A DNA stretch of 64,000 bases from Mycobacterium lehmannii (GCF_002245535.1 NZ_NKCN01000012.1:1-64000); one strand, 5' to 3'. Positions 8,954 to 18,672 are shown, counted from the first letter of the stretch. The notes: a model not told the origin generated them from the letters alone. A program made the numbers and translations.

Positions 8954-8990
8954 GCGGCCAGTCTGCCTTCCCGCCGTCTATCCTGCGCCC

Positions 8991-9257
8991 ATGGGAAGCT
9001 CGCGAGTCTCCGGTGGCGTGGTGCACAAGCTGCCGACCGATCTGCGTAAGGCATTGCTCGCCAACGACACCGCGCTCGAGGCCTGGAACGACATCACGCC
9101 GCTGGCGCGCAACGAGTTCATCTGCTGGGTCGAGGACGCCAAGCAGGAGAAGACCCGCGAACGCCGAATCCGCCGCACCCAGGAAGAGCTCGAAGAAGGC
9201 AAGCGTCGCCCGTGCTGCTGGCCGGGCTGCAAGCACCGTGAGCGAAACGGCAAGTAG
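8991..9257 (+). CDS. YdeI/OmpD-associated family small protein
   Basis: The 88-residue protein resembles the C-terminal module of the YdeI/OmpD-associated family: LPTDLRKALLANDTALEAW, then FICWVEDAKQEKTRERRIRR with a basic helical segment. Its tail has a CCWPGC cluster that could bind a metal. The function of the family is not established. It is the only gene on this strand between a divergent MerR gene and a converging oxidoreductase that starts its stop codon in the very next base. Confidence 0.8.
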   Translation: MGSSRVSGGVVHKLPTDLRKALLANDTALEAWNDITPLARNEFICWVEDAKQEKTRERRIRRTQEELEEGKRRPCCWPGCKHRERNGK

Positions 9258-10463
9258 TCACTGCTCGTACGCGGGCGCCGTCTGCAGTTCCGGTTCCGCC
9301 GCGGCCAGCAGCGCCGCACGGTCACCGGTCAGCGGGGGATAGATCCGCTCGCCGTTGATGATCCGCTTCGTCGCCTTGGCCGTCGCGCCGGTGCTCACGA
9401 CGCGGCGGTCCCAGCCCTCGGTGTACACCGCACCGGCCGGACCGAGGTCGAGGACGGTGACGTACCACGGAATCCGAAGCGTCCGCATGGGCAGGCCGAG
9501 CAGGTCGCCGATCACGTTGTAGCCCGCATACCGACCCATCGGCCTGCCGTGTTGACACGACATCACCGACATGTGCTCGTCGTCCATCCGCGCGGCGGCC
9601 ACGTCACCCGCGGCGAACACGCCATTCACGCCTTCGGCCCGGAGATAGTCGTCGACCCGGATGCGGCCGTGCCGGTCCAGCGGCACACCCAGCTGACGGG
9701 TCAGCGGATGGGCGCGCATACCGGCACACCAGACGACGGTGGCCGTCTCGATCACCTCACCCGTCGACAGGGTGACACTGCGCTCGCCGACCGCGGTGAC
9801 GCCCGCTCCGGTGATGGCCTCGACACCGTTGTCGCGCAACGCTTTCTCGATGACCGGGCGCGCCGACTCGCCCATGTCCGACCCGACGCGGGCATTGCGG
9901 TCGACGAGCACCACCCGCGGTGACGACTCCGGACCGAGGGCGTCAGCCAGCATCGCGGGTAGCTCGTTGGCCGTTTCGACGCCGGTGAGGCCCGCACCGA
10001 CGACGACGGCCGTCCCCGACGCCGGGTCGTCGGCCCGCAGCGTGCGAAGGTGCCTGTGCAGTTCTTGCGCGGCGTCGTAGGTGTCGACGTCGAACCCGAA
10101 CTCGGCCAGCCCCGAAATGTCGGGTTTGACGACGCGACTGCCCACCGCCAGCACGAGGCGGTCATAACTCAACGTCGCTCCGTCGGCGGTGCCCAGCGTC
10201 GCGGCCGCCGGGTCGATCGCGGTCACCTCCGCGCACACGTGCCCGACGCCGACGGGATCGAGCAACTGCGACAGCGCAATTCGGCACGGCGTGAGGTCTG
10301 CTTCGTAGTTGCGCACCCGGATGTCGTGATACGGCTTCGGGCTGACGACGGTGACGTCCACCGTGCGCACGCCGAGTTCGTCGAGGCGGCGTGCCGCGCC
10401 GAGGGCGGCCCACAGTCCGGCGAACCCGGACCCGGCCACGAGAACGCGCGCTGACGCCGGCAT
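9258..10463 (-). CDS. NAD(P)/FAD-dependent oxidoreductase, NDH-2-like
   Basis: The 401-residue protein has an N-terminal FAD motif (VLVAGSGFAGLWAAL, residues 7-21), a second Rossmann motif in VVVGAGLTGVETANELP (about 155-171) and GVFAAGDVAAA near residue 290, as in the pyridine nucleotide-disulphide oxidoreductase superfamily. The layout is closest to type II NADH dehydrogenase-like or carotenoid-associated enzymes, but I see no C-terminal amphipathic membrane anchor. The start at 10463 places the FAD motif at a normal distance; an upstream extension of 44 codons would be low-complexity and contains a 12-base tandem repeat. It diverges from a TetR gene that may control it. Confidence 0.88.
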   Translation of the reverse strand: MPASARVLVAGSGFAGLWAALGAARRLDELGVRTVDVTVVSPKPYHDIRVRNYEADLTPCRIALSQLLDPVGVGHVCAEVTAIDPAAATLGTADGATLSYDRLVLAVGSRVVKPDISGLAEFGFDVDTYDAAQELHRHLRTLRADDPASGTAVVVGAGLTGVETANELPAMLADALGPESSPRVVLVDRNARVGSDMGESARPVIEKALRDNGVEAITGAGVTAVGERSVTLSTGEVIETATVVWCAGMRAHPLTRQLGVPLDRHGRIRVDDYLRAEGVNGVFAAGDVAAARMDDEHMSVMSCQHGRPMGRYAGYNVIGDLLGLPMRTLRIPWYVTVLDLGPAGAVYTEGWDRRVVSTGATAKATKRIINGERIYPPLTGDRAALLAAAEPELQTAPAYEQ

Positions 10464-10574
10464 CGTCTCATCGTCGTGTGCCGACGGGGCCGGGGCAAGC
10501 AGCCTGACGAACTCGCGAACTGTACGCCAGGGTCGTGGTAGCCCGGCATTCCGCGACCCTCCGGTACGTCTCGC

Positions 10575-10598
10575 GAGCTTCACACCGAGCTTCACACC
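10575..10598. repeat. Two tandem copies of a 12-base unit
   Basis: GAGCTTCACACC occurs twice without a gap, at 10575-10586 and 10587-10598, between the oxidoreductase and TetR genes. It may be a protein-binding direct repeat or simple slippage; nothing in the window decides this. Confidence 0.6.
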
Positions 10599-10611
10599 GC
10601 CGTCGAGGCGC

Positions 10612-10631
10612 TAAATCAATCGCTTGATTTA
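10612..10631. promoter_or_regulatory. Perfect palindromic operator touching the TetR start codon
   Basis: Arms TAAATCAA and TTGATTTA are perfect complements around TCGC, giving a 20-base palindrome that ends immediately before the ATG at 10632. The shape suits a TetR dimer and implies autorepression. Because it abuts the start, the transcript may be leaderless or start within the site. Confidence 0.75.
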
Positions 10632-11327
10632 ATGGTGAGGCCCGTGTCTACTGGGTCGGTGACCGCAGCCCGGCCCTTGAGTGGACATCGATCGGAAGGA
10701 ACGCGCGAAGTACTGCTCGCCGCCGCCGAGCGCCTCTTCGCCGAACGGGGTATGCACGCCGTGTCCAACCGCCAGATCAGCGAGGCGGCTTCGCAGGGCA
10801 ACAACGCCGCGGTCTGCTACCACTTCGGCACCCGCACCGACCTTTTGCGCGCGATCGAGAGCAAGCATCGGGTGCCGATCGAACAGTTGCGCGCCAGGAT
10901 GCTGGCCGAGCTCGGCACGTCCGCCGGCCTGCGGGACTGGGTCGATTGCCTGGTGCGTCCGCTGACCGAACACCTCGACCAACTCGGCAATCCGAGTTGG
11001 TACGCGCGCTTCGCCGCACAAGCCATGGCCGACCCGAGTTACCGCGAGGTCGTCACCAAGGACGCCCTCTCGTCCCCGCATCTGGTGCAGGTGATCGACG
11101 GCATCACGGGATGCCTCGCCGAACTGCCCAAGCGGGTCCGCTTCGAACGGATCGTGATGGCGCGCAACCTGCTCATGCACACCTGCGCCGAGCACGAAGG
11201 CGCGCTGGCGCAACACGGTCCGCTCGCGAGGTCGCCCTGGCCGCGGGCCGCCGAAGGGCTCATCGACGCGATCACCGGCCTGTGGCAGGCGCCTGTCCGC
11301 CGGACCGTCTCGAGGAACTCGCAATGA
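10632..11327 (+). CDS. TetR-family transcriptional regulator
   Basis: The 231-residue protein has a TetR DNA-binding domain at about residues 22-70 ([20 protein letters not shown], then [15 protein letters not shown]) and a helical ligand domain. The palindrome directly before its start is the likely binding site. Its stop overlaps the start of the next SDR gene (ATGA), so regulator and SDR are coupled. The start could alternatively be the GTG at 10635 or 10644. Probable targets are its own operon and the divergent oxidoreductase. Confidence 0.9.
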   Translation: MVRPVSTGSVTAARPLSGHRSEGTREVLLAAAERLFAERGMHAVSNRQISEAASQGNNAAVCYHFGTRTDLLRAIESKHRVPIEQLRARMLAELGTSAGLRDWVDCLVRPLTEHLDQLGNPSWYARFAAQAMADPSYREVVTKDALSSPHLVQVIDGITGCLAELPKRVRFERIVMARNLLMHTCAEHEGALAQHGPLARSPWPRAAEGLIDAITGLWQAPVRRTVSRNSQ

Positions 11328-12268
11328 GCCGCGGGCTCGAACTGCACGTGCCCGATCTGTCGGGTCGCCTTGCCGTGGTCACCGGCGCCAACAGTGGTCT
11401 CGGATTCGGGCTGGCGCGCGAGCTGTCGGCGGCCGGCGCCGACGTGGTCCTGGCGGTCCGCAACCACGCCAAAGGGGAGGCCGCGATCGCGCAGATCCGC
11501 CAGGCCGTCCCGCAGGCCAGCACACGCATAGCACAGCTGGATCTGGCGTCGCTGGAAAGCGTCGCGGTCCTGGGTGAACGGCTCGCCTCCGAAGGTCGTC
11601 CGATCGACATCCTCATCAACAACGCCGGCGTGATGACACCGCCGCAGCGGCAGACGACCGACGACAACTTCGAATTACAGTTCGGCGCGAACCATCTCGG
11701 CCACTTCGCCCTGACCGGACACCTGTTGCCGCTGCTGCGGGCGGCCGAAGCCGCGCGCGTGGTCACCGTCAGCAGCATCGCCGCCACGCAGCGCGGATTG
11801 ACATTCGACGACCCCAACGCGGAACACGGATACCGGCCCATGCGCTCGTACGGGATGGCCAAGCTGGCTCAGCTGATGTTCGCCAAGGAGCTCGATCAAC
11901 GCAGCCGCGCACACGGATGGGGCGTCATGTCGAACGCCGCGCACCCCGGCTTGAGCAAGACCAACCTGCTCAGCGGCGCTTCCTACGGTCGGGACAAACC
12001 CACCCTGAACGCCCGGCTCACCAGGGCCACATGGCGCCTGCTGCCGTTCATGTGGCTCGACGTCGACGAGGGGATCAAACCGACGCTCTACGCCGCGACA
12101 TCACCCGACGCCGAAGGCGGTGCTTACTACGGTCCACGCGGCTTCTACGAGACCGCGGGCGGCGGTGTGGGTTACGCGAAGGTACCGGGAGCGGTGCACC
12201 GAGCCGAGGACCGCCCGGCGCTGTGGCAGTTGTCCGAGAAGCTGACCGCCGTGACCTACCAGGATTGA
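11324..12268 (+). CDS. Short-chain dehydrogenase, retinol-dehydrogenase-like
   Basis: The 314-residue protein has [14 protein letters not shown] (about 19-32), RNHAKGEAA after the second strand, INNAGVM (about 99) and a catalytic YGMAKLAQ, the long-form pattern of light-dependent protochlorophyllide/retinol dehydrogenase-like SDRs. The arginine after the second strand suggests NADP. The C-terminal [16 protein letters not shown] is typical of the mycobacterial members. It lies between a TetR gene (overlapping) and the lipocalin-like gene six bases downstream, so the three form one operon. The substrate is unknown, probably a hydrophobic alcohol or ketone. Confidence 0.9.
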   Translation: MSRGLELHVPDLSGRLAVVTGANSGLGFGLARELSAAGADVVLAVRNHAKGEAAIAQIRQAVPQASTRIAQLDLASLESVAVLGERLASEGRPIDILINNAGVMTPPQRQTTDDNFELQFGANHLGHFALTGHLLPLLRAAEAARVVTVSSIAATQRGLTFDDPNAEHGYRPMRSYGMAKLAQLMFAKELDQRSRAHGWGVMSNAAHPGLSKTNLLSGASYGRDKPTLNARLTRATWRLLPFMWLDVDEGIKPTLYAATSPDAEGGAYYGPRGFYETAGGGVGYAKVPGAVHRAEDRPALWQLSEKLTAVTYQD

Positions 12269-12273
12269 GCGCC

Positions 12274-13185
12274 ATGACAACTGCCGCGATCACCGCAGCC
12301 GACGAGGTCTTCCACCCCGCCACTGATGACCCGAACTGGAACGAGAGCGGGTGGTTCAACTTCGCGATCCCCGAACGAGACGTCAACGGGTTCGTGTACT
12401 ACTACCACGATGTCCGCACCGGGACCAGCGGCGGCGGGCCCGCGATGTGGGACCCCAGTGGCGAACAGACCTACGACTGCCTGTTCTACGACTGGCGCTG
12501 GATCCAACCCCCCACGGGGGCACTGGATTTCACCGACTTCCAGCTCCCGAACTCGCTGCGTCACGTCGTCGAAGACCCGATGCACCGCTACCGGCTGTCC
12601 TACTCGGAGCTGGGGCTCGACCTGGATCTGGAGTGGACGTCGCTGATTGCGCCGCACGTCCTCGGCGAGGCATCCCCGCAGCACTGCCACTTCGACCAAC
12701 CGGGCCGCATGCGGGGCACCGCGACGCTGAACGGCGAGCGCTTCGACATCGACTGCTTCTCGATGCGCGACCGCACCTGGGGTCCGCACCGCCCGGGTGC
12801 CCGCCGGTCCGGTGACTACCTGTGGGCCATCGCCGACACCGAATCGAGTTGGCACGCCATCACGATGGCGACCCGCTCTGGAGTCGACCGTGTGATCGGC
12901 GGATACCTGCTGCGCGACGGGACGGTGGGCGAACTCGTCACCGGCGCGCGCCGCGTGCTCGACCGCCGCGCGGGCGCCCCCGCACGGGTGGTGCTCGACG
13001 CCGAAGATGACCACGGCCGGGCCCTGCACGCCGAAGGCGAGGTGCGTACCGCGTTGCGCTGGCTCGGCTGGCCCGGACGGATGACGTTCTGGACGTTGAC
13101 CGACTGGCGGTGGGACGGCCGACAGGGGTGGGGTGAGGACCAGGAGTTCTTCGCTCGCGAACAGGTGCGTGCGCTGATGCGTTAA
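12274..13185 (+). CDS. AttH/DUF7064-type beta-barrel protein
   Basis: The 303-residue protein consists largely of beta strands with many Trp and Tyr residues (FVYYYHDVRTGT, DRTWGPHRPG, MTFWTLTDWRW). This pattern resembles the two-barrel, lipocalin-like DUF7064/DUF7065 proteins of mycobacteria, related to AttH and carotenoid hydratase-like folds. No signal peptide is present, so it is cytosolic. The chemistry is unknown; binding or hydration of a large hydrophobic substrate fits the fold. It ends overlapping the converging phosphotransferase-like gene by four bases. Confidence 0.7.
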   Translation: MTTAAITAADEVFHPATDDPNWNESGWFNFAIPERDVNGFVYYYHDVRTGTSGGGPAMWDPSGEQTYDCLFYDWRWIQPPTGALDFTDFQLPNSLRHVVEDPMHRYRLSYSELGLDLDLEWTSLIAPHVLGEASPQHCHFDQPGRMRGTATLNGERFDIDCFSMRDRTWGPHRPGARRSGDYLWAIADTESSWHAITMATRSGVDRVIGGYLLRDGTVGELVTGARRVLDRRAGAPARVVLDAEDDHGRALHAEGEVRTALRWLGWPGRMTFWTLTDWRWDGRQGWGEDQEFFAREQVRALMR

Positions 13186-14462
13186 GGCCCAGCCAGTTTC
13201 GCTGCCCAGCCGCGGGTCTGCCACAGGTTCAGCACATTGATCAGCATCTGCAACGGCGCGCGCACGCTCTCGTCGGACCGGATGCGCGGGTCCGTGCGTG
13301 TGGTATGCGGGCCCGCGTCGGGAAGCCGCTTGCGGATCAACGCAGGCACGTCGAGCAGCCACGTGACGCCCATCAGCGTTGCGTACAACACCAGATGACG
13401 CTCCACCGTGGCGGGGTCGAGGACCGGCCCACCGCTTGCGAGCACCTCCCTGCAGAGCATCTCGAGCAGCTCGTCGAGATGGTCGTCCCACAGCGATGTC
13501 TCGGCTCCCGACAGGGATCCCCATACCGCCATCGACACGTGCATCCGGCTTACGCAGCCCCAGTCCATCAGCCCGCAGTGCAACTCGCCATCGTCGTCGC
13601 GCCAGAACCAGGCGTTGTCCACGTTGGCGTTCCAGTGGCACAGCGCGAGGTAGTCGGTATCTCCGCTCAGCTGCTGCCACACGTCTGCTTCGCGCCTCAT
13701 CAACTCCGGTGCATCCGCGGTCATCTGAGACAGGAACGACGACGAGCGCACGTTCTGTGCGAACAGGCCCTCGTGGTGTTCGACGAACTCGGCGAGCCGG
13801 CGCAGTCGGCGCTCGAGTTGATCGGCGGTGTACACCGGCGGTTGGCCCACGGTCGCCGCCCGCAGGTCCACCGGGAACTGCGCGAGCAGATCGGCGGGCA
13901 GCCGACCCGACCGTTCGGTTCCCGCCAGCCGCGCCACCGCGGTCAACAACGCCCGGTAATGCGTTGCCGGCTCGGGCATCTCGTAGTCGAGACATTTGTG
14001 GTACTGCGGTTCGATCGCACCGGTGCCGAACGCGATCCGCTCACTGATCATCAACCCCGTGCCGGTTTCGCGGTGGAAGTCGGCGAACACCGTGGCAGGC
14101 ACCGCGATCGGAAAGGCCGCAGCGCGCGTGAGCGCCGCGAACCGAGTCTCGGATTCCATCTGGGTGCGCCCGACATCACGCACGGCATCGTCGAAGTCGC
14201 GGGAGAACTTCACGAACAGGTCGGTGCGCGCGTCGGGGTGCTCGCGCGCGTACCGCACTTTCAGCACGGCCTTGCGCCCGGTGCTGCCGCCGGATACCAG
14301 GTCGAAGCGCTCGATCGCGACCACTTCGTTGTCTTCGGACAAGACACCGTAAGCGCGGAACGCCTCGGTGAGGAACTCCGTTCCGCCCTTGCGCAGCGCT
14401 TCGGGGTGGGCGGGGAACGCGAGGCCGGTGGCGTCACCGTGCACCCAGTCGACCTTTACCAT
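13182..14462 (-). CDS. Phosphotransferase (APH/choline-kinase fold) family protein
   Basis: The 426-residue protein has the aminoglycoside phosphotransferase/EcKinase-like fold. The catalytic loop reads CHWNANVDNAWF near residue 276, where the usual HGD is HWN, and the metal loop is LMDWGCV about 20 residues later. A KVRYAREH/DLFVKFSRD segment supplies the nucleotide-binding lysine region. Loss of the catalytic Asp makes kinase activity uncertain. Relatives commonly sit in mycobacterial acyl-CoA and steroid catabolic clusters. It is last in the P450-crotonase-CoA-transferase-SDR operon and overlaps the SDR by seven bases. Confidence 0.85.
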   Translation of the reverse strand: MVKVDWVHGDATGLAFPAHPEALRKGGTEFLTEAFRAYGVLSEDNEVVAIERFDLVSGGSTGRKAVLKVRYAREHPDARTDLFVKFSRDFDDAVRDVGRTQMESETRFAALTRAAAFPIAVPATVFADFHRETGTGLMISERIAFGTGAIEPQYHKCLDYEMPEPATHYRALLTAVARLAGTERSGRLPADLLAQFPVDLRAATVGQPPVYTADQLERRLRRLAEFVEHHEGLFAQNVRSSSFLSQMTADAPELMRREADVWQQLSGDTDYLALCHWNANVDNAWFWRDDDGELHCGLMDWGCVSRMHVSMAVWGSLSGAETSLWDDHLDELLEMLCREVLASGGPVLDPATVERHLVLYATLMGVTWLLDVPALIRKRLPDAGPHTTRTDPRIRSDESVRAPLQMLINVLNLWQTRGWAAKLAGP

Positions 14463-15217
14463 GTCTGTTCCGCCGCTCGCACGAGGATCTCGTTGACCGC
14501 GACGCGCCTATCACGTGTCACCAAGTACGTCACCGCGTCGGCGATGTCCTCGGGCCTCAGCTTGACCATTCCGGACGTCCTGGCCTGTTGAGCCGTAAGC
14601 GCCTGCGGGTCAAGGTGATCGAAGATCTCGGTTTCGACCGTTCCCGGTTCGACGATTCCCACGCGGACCCGGTTGCCGACGAGTTCCTGGCGGATGCCCT
14701 CGCTGAACGCGTTGACGCCGAACTTGGTCAGCGAATAGACGGCGGTTCCCGGCCGCGCCACCCGCCCGCCCGTCGAGCTGATCGTGACGATATCGGCGAC
14801 ACCCCGCGGCGAATCAGCGGCCGCCGCGATCAGATGGGGGAGCGAGGCTCGCGTGGCGTACAAAACGCCCCGAATGTTGACCGAGACTAGGGCATCCCAA
14901 TCGGCCAGCGGCGCGTGCGCGGCGGCACCCATGCGCAACAAGCCGGCGTTGTTGACCAACGTGTCGAGGCGGCCCCACTCGTCGACGGTCATCGCCACCG
15001 CGGCGGCCACCTGATCGGCGTCGGTCACATCGGCGGGCACGGCCAGGGCTGTGCCACCTGCCGCCGCGATCTCATCGGCGAGCGCGTTCAACCGGTCGCG
15101 CCGCCGCGCCACCAGTGCAATCGAGGCGCCCTCGGCGGCGAGCGCACGGGCGGTTGCCGCGCCGATCCCGCTGCTGGCCCCGGTCACCAGCGCCACCGTC
15201 CCGGCCAACGCGGTCAC
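14456..15217 (-). CDS. Short-chain dehydrogenase/reductase
   Basis: The 253-residue SDR shows TGASSGIGAATA (about 11-22), NNAGLL (about 90), the catalytic serine in TISSTGG and YSLTKFGV. Arginines after the second strand (ARRRDRL) favour NADP. The GTG start overlaps the stop of the CoA-transferase gene (GTGA), and its stop overlaps the next gene, so it sits in the middle of a coupled operon. It likely oxidises or reduces a hydroxyacyl-CoA or alcohol intermediate made by the same operon. Confidence 0.92.
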   Translation of the reverse strand: MTALAGTVALVTGASSGIGAATARALAAEGASIALVARRRDRLNALADEIAAAGGTALAVPADVTDADQVAAAVAMTVDEWGRLDTLVNNAGLLRMGAAAHAPLADWDALVSVNIRGVLYATRASLPHLIAAAADSPRGVADIVTISSTGGRVARPGTAVYSLTKFGVNAFSEGIRQELVGNRVRVGIVEPGTVETEIFDHLDPQALTAQQARTSGMVKLRPEDIADAVTYLVTRDRRVAVNEILVRAAEQTW

Positions 15218-17571
15218 GTTTTCCTCACTTCCTGCCCGAGGATGTCGCCGAGCACGTAGTCGTTGTGTTCCCCCAGGTTCGGTGCGCCGCGTTCGATGCG
15301 TGCGGGACGGGTCATCAGCCATGAGGGCCCCAGCACCGGCCGCTGGCCTTCGACCCGGTCGGACACGAAACGATACGTGCCGCGGTCCCAGAGCAAATCG
15401 TCACCGATCACCTCGGTGGCGGTCGCGCTCTTGGTCGCGGGCACACCGGCGCAGCGCAGCCGCTCGGCGAGACCGCCCGCCTCCTGTTCCCGGGTCAAGG
15501 CGCTCAGTTGCGCATCCAGGACCTCGGCATCGCGTTGTCGCGCGGCGATTGTCGGATAGCGCGCGGCGAGCTCATCGGCGCCGAGTACCTCGCAGAGACG
15601 GTGCCAGGCATCGTCGTCCGTGACGGCGACCGCGATCCAGTCCGCGCCCGCGCAGGGGTAGCAGCCGTGCGGCGCGATGTCGGCGTGGCGGTTGCCGTCG
15701 GGTCCCAACAGCCGGCCCGTCAGGTTCTGCTCGAAAAGGCAGTCGCCCACCATCGACGAGAGCACCTCGACGGCGGAGACATCGACGAATTGGCCCTGCC
15801 CCGTGCGCTCCCGGTGCAGTAGCGCCGCCACGGCGGCCAACGCCGCGGCCGCACCCACGGTGGAATCGCCGTAACGCATGCTCGCCCCGAGCGGAGGGCC
15901 GCCCGGATAACCGACCAGCGAGGCGAGGCCCGCCAGGGCGGCGAAACACGGCGCGTAGCCGGTCTGATGGCCCAGCGGCCCGTCGTTGCCCCACATTTTG
16001 ACGGACACCGAGATGATGTCGGATTTGAGCGCGGTCAGATCCCGGTATCCGAGGCCTTGCCGCTCCATCGCGCCTGGCCGCAGGTTGTTGAGCACGATGT
16101 CGCTGCGAGAAATCAACGCCAACAGCGCGTTCCGGCCGCCGGGCGTCTTGATGTCGAGGTCCACGCTGAGGATCTCGGGGTTGATGCTTAGGAAATAAGG
16201 CGCGTGGTTGATGTCGGTGCCGCCGTAGGCGCGCATCTCCTCCGGAGTGGCCGAGCACTCGACCTTGATCACCTCGGCGCCGAGGAGGGCCAGCATCTTG
16301 CCGGCATAGGGCCCGGCCCACACCTTGGTCAGCTCGACGACCCGCACACCCTGCAACGGTCCACCCCGGGAACCGTGGGCCTTGAGTTGCGGGTTCCGCA
16401 CCGCGGGCGGGGTGCGCGGGCTGGAGAGTCCGGCCAGGACCTCGTCGGTGTGCTGGCCGAGCGTCGGTGCGGGTCGAGTGATCCGGGCCGGGGTCGCGCT
16501 CAGCCGGTAACCCACGGTGGGGTAGGCGCTCGTGCCCAGCACGGGATGGGTAGCTTCGCAGAAGAACTCACGGTGCCGGTACTGCGGTGAGCGCAGGAGT
16601 TCGGCCGCGCCGTTGACCGGCACCAGGGGTACGCCGAGTCGCTGCGCCTCTTCTGCGGTGTCCTCGCCGGGCCGGTCGCGCATCCAGTCGGCGAAGCCGC
16701 TGCGGAAGTCGGCGACCCGCCCCGGTGTGACGCCGAATTCCAGCCAGTCGCTGTCGAATTCGTCGAGCCACGCCGGCGCCCCCATCAGCGTTTTGAGGCC
16801 CAACCAGTGCGTGCTGTTGGTCATGTAGAGGTAGACAAAGCCGTCGCGCGAGGCGAAGAACGTCGCGGGTCCCGCCTGGTCGTAGTCGTCGCGGCGGTTC
16901 TGTGGCGCGATCTCCCCGGTGACGAACCGGCCCAGGATGCAATCCGCGCGCGACACCAGGACGGCCTGCTGTGATACGTCGATGTATTCGCCGCGGCCGG
17001 TGTGCATCCGCTCGAACAGCGCCGACATCACACAGAGGGCGGCGTCGAGCGCGCCCTCGTAGTCGGCGAGGAACCGGCCGGGTCCCTTCAACGGCGGCCG
17101 GTCGGGATCGGCGTGGCTGGGGGTGTGGTACCCCCACCCGCTGGCGTGGAAGACGTTCAGGCTCACAGCGTTGTCGAGCGCCGCCGGTGCGGTGAGGCCG
17201 AACGGCGTGACGGCACAGAACACCACGTGGGGATGGCGGCGGGCGACCTCCGCGGCCGACAATCCGTGCTCGGCGGCCCAGGTCGCGCTGTGGTCGTCGA
17301 TCACCGCGTCGGCGGTCGCGATCAGCTCATGTGTTGCGGCAGTGTCGAATTCGACCGATCGCTTGTTGGTGTTGAGGTAGGCGAACAGCGCGCTGCGTTC
17401 GGGACCGTCCTCGCCACCGACTAACGGCGCCATGGCCCGGGTGGGACTGCCCCGCCCGGGCCGTTCGACTTTGACGACATCGGCACCCAGATCGGCCAGC
17501 AGCTTGCCGCAGTATTCGCCGGCGACCCGCTCTGCCACCTCGACGATCCGGAAGCCGGTCAGCGCCGACAT
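15214..17571 (-). CDS. Double-domain family III CoA-transferase (CaiB/BaiF)
   Basis: The 785-residue protein contains two CaiB/BaiF domains in tandem, about 1-370 and 400-785. Each has the family entry pattern (RIVEVAERVAGEYCGKLLAD; RVVELTKVWAGPYAGKMLAL), a GADV/GAEVIKVE segment, and a candidate catalytic aspartate (GEYIDVSQQAV near 197; GQFVDVSAVEV near 590). Such enzymes move CoA between carboxylic acids, activating a substrate without ATP. The fused form replaces a homodimer. It begins five bases after the crotonase stop and is coupled to the SDR downstream. Confidence 0.93.
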   Translation of the reverse strand: MSALTGFRIVEVAERVAGEYCGKLLADLGADVVKVERPGRGSPTRAMAPLVGGEDGPERSALFAYLNTNKRSVEFDTAATHELIATADAVIDDHSATWAAEHGLSAAEVARRHPHVVFCAVTPFGLTAPAALDNAVSLNVFHASGWGYHTPSHADPDRPPLKGPGRFLADYEGALDAALCVMSALFERMHTGRGEYIDVSQQAVLVSRADCILGRFVTGEIAPQNRRDDYDQAGPATFFASRDGFVYLYMTNSTHWLGLKTLMGAPAWLDEFDSDWLEFGVTPGRVADFRSGFADWMRDRPGEDTAEEAQRLGVPLVPVNGAAELLRSPQYRHREFFCEATHPVLGTSAYPTVGYRLSATPARITRPAPTLGQHTDEVLAGLSSPRTPPAVRNPQLKAHGSRGGPLQGVRVVELTKVWAGPYAGKMLALLGAEVIKVECSATPEEMRAYGGTDINHAPYFLSINPEILSVDLDIKTPGGRNALLALISRSDIVLNNLRPGAMERQGLGYRDLTALKSDIISVSVKMWGNDGPLGHQTGYAPCFAALAGLASLVGYPGGPPLGASMRYGDSTVGAAAALAAVAALLHRERTGQGQFVDVSAVEVLSSMVGDCLFEQNLTGRLLGPDGNRHADIAPHGCYPCAGADWIAVAVTDDDAWHRLCEVLGADELAARYPTIAARQRDAEVLDAQLSALTREQEAGGLAERLRCAGVPATKSATATEVIGDDLLWDRGTYRFVSDRVEGQRPVLGPSWLMTRPARIERGAPNLGEHNDYVLGDILGQEVRKT

Positions 17572-17576
17572 GCCGG

Positions 17577-18548
17577 TCAGGGCTTGTTACGTCCCGACCG
17601 GCTCAGCCGCCACTCCGGCGGGAAGTTCATGTCGTTGTCCTTGACCACGTTGTTGAGCCCTTTTTCGAAGGTGCCCTCGGTGAGATCGACATCGTTGCGC
17701 TGGTCGTTCTGGATCATCGGCAGCATTCCCTCGACCATGCCGGTCAACAGGCTGCCGAAGTACTCGCCCTTGTGCTGCTTATACAGCTCGAGGAAGGTCT
17801 TCTGCACCGCGACCGTGTCGGTCGGGCGCGACTTCGAGCAGGCGAGCGCGTACTTCTCGGTCTCGGCTTCGAGCTGGTCCCTGGGCACAACGCTGTTCAG
17901 GAAGCCGCACTCGTACATCTCCTTTGCGTTGAACGGCCGGCCGGTGAACAGCATTTCGGAGAACTTGCGCAAGCCCATCGTCTCGGCCCACCACCACAAC
18001 CGCGGTCCCCACCCGACATAACGGAACGCCGGATGGCCGAACAGCGCGTCGTCGGAGGAGACCACCAGATCGGCGTCGCCGGCCTGATAAAAATGCCAGC
18101 CGTAGCAATACCCCTTCGCTTCGATGATGCTGACCTTGCGAAGTTCCTGTAGGGGCCGGTTGCCTGCACGCGCCTTGGCGTAGAAATCGGTCACCGTCGA
18201 CAGGTAGCGATACGAACCGCCGGGCGGGTACTTGACGTCGTCGTCGTTGATCGCGAGTTCGTGCAGCAGCGGCATGCCCGGGTTCTCCAGCATGCCCCGC
18301 TGTTCGGGAAGGTCGCCACCGCTGCCGAAATCATCGCCCTCGCCGCGGATCACGACGACCTTGACGTCGTCGTCGACGTTGCACTTGTGGATCATGTCGG
18401 CGTAGAGCTGGCGCATGCCCATCGTCGTCGAGTTCTGCGCCTCGGGCCGATTGAACGTGATGTAGGCGATCCGGTTCTTGCGGTCCTTCTCGAACCGGAT
18501 GTGCTGCTCGGCTTCCCGTTTCATCTCTTCGTAGTCGTACTCTGGCAT
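17577..18548 (-). CDS. Enoyl-CoA hydratase/isomerase family protein
   Basis: The 323-residue crotonase has ITFNRPEAQNST near residue 30 and the oxyanion-hole segment KGYCYGWHFYQAGDADLVV around 155. By eye alignment both catalytic glutamates of classical enoyl-CoA hydratase are replaced (Tyr and Ala), so the reaction may be isomerisation, hydrolysis or C-C cleavage. The C-terminal 60 residues are longer than usual. GGAGGAAG precedes the ATG at 18548. It follows the P450 gene by 124 bases in the same direction and precedes the CoA-transferase by five. Confidence 0.9.
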   Translation of the reverse strand: MPEYDYEEMKREAEQHIRFEKDRKNRIAYITFNRPEAQNSTTMGMRQLYADMIHKCNVDDDVKVVVIRGEGDDFGSGGDLPEQRGMLENPGMPLLHELAINDDDVKYPPGGSYRYLSTVTDFYAKARAGNRPLQELRKVSIIEAKGYCYGWHFYQAGDADLVVSSDDALFGHPAFRYVGWGPRLWWWAETMGLRKFSEMLFTGRPFNAKEMYECGFLNSVVPRDQLEAETEKYALACSKSRPTDTVAVQKTFLELYKQHKGEYFGSLLTGMVEGMLPMIQNDQRNDVDLTEGTFEKGLNNVVKDNDMNFPPEWRLSRSGRNKP

Positions 18549-18672
18549 GTTCGCTTCCTCCACTTTGTGTTACCTCCGGTAGGTGGCCCGCGTAGCCGGG
18601 CAGCTGAACGCCTCCGACGCAGTCGAATTCGTCAGGGGCGAAGACTCTGATCTTCGTGCGTATCGCTCTCCG

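Noticed and set aside
10464..10595. Longer N-terminus for the NDH-2-like oxidoreductase
   Set aside because: The added 44 codons are low-complexity, include a 12-base tandem repeat and place the FAD motif abnormally far from the start.
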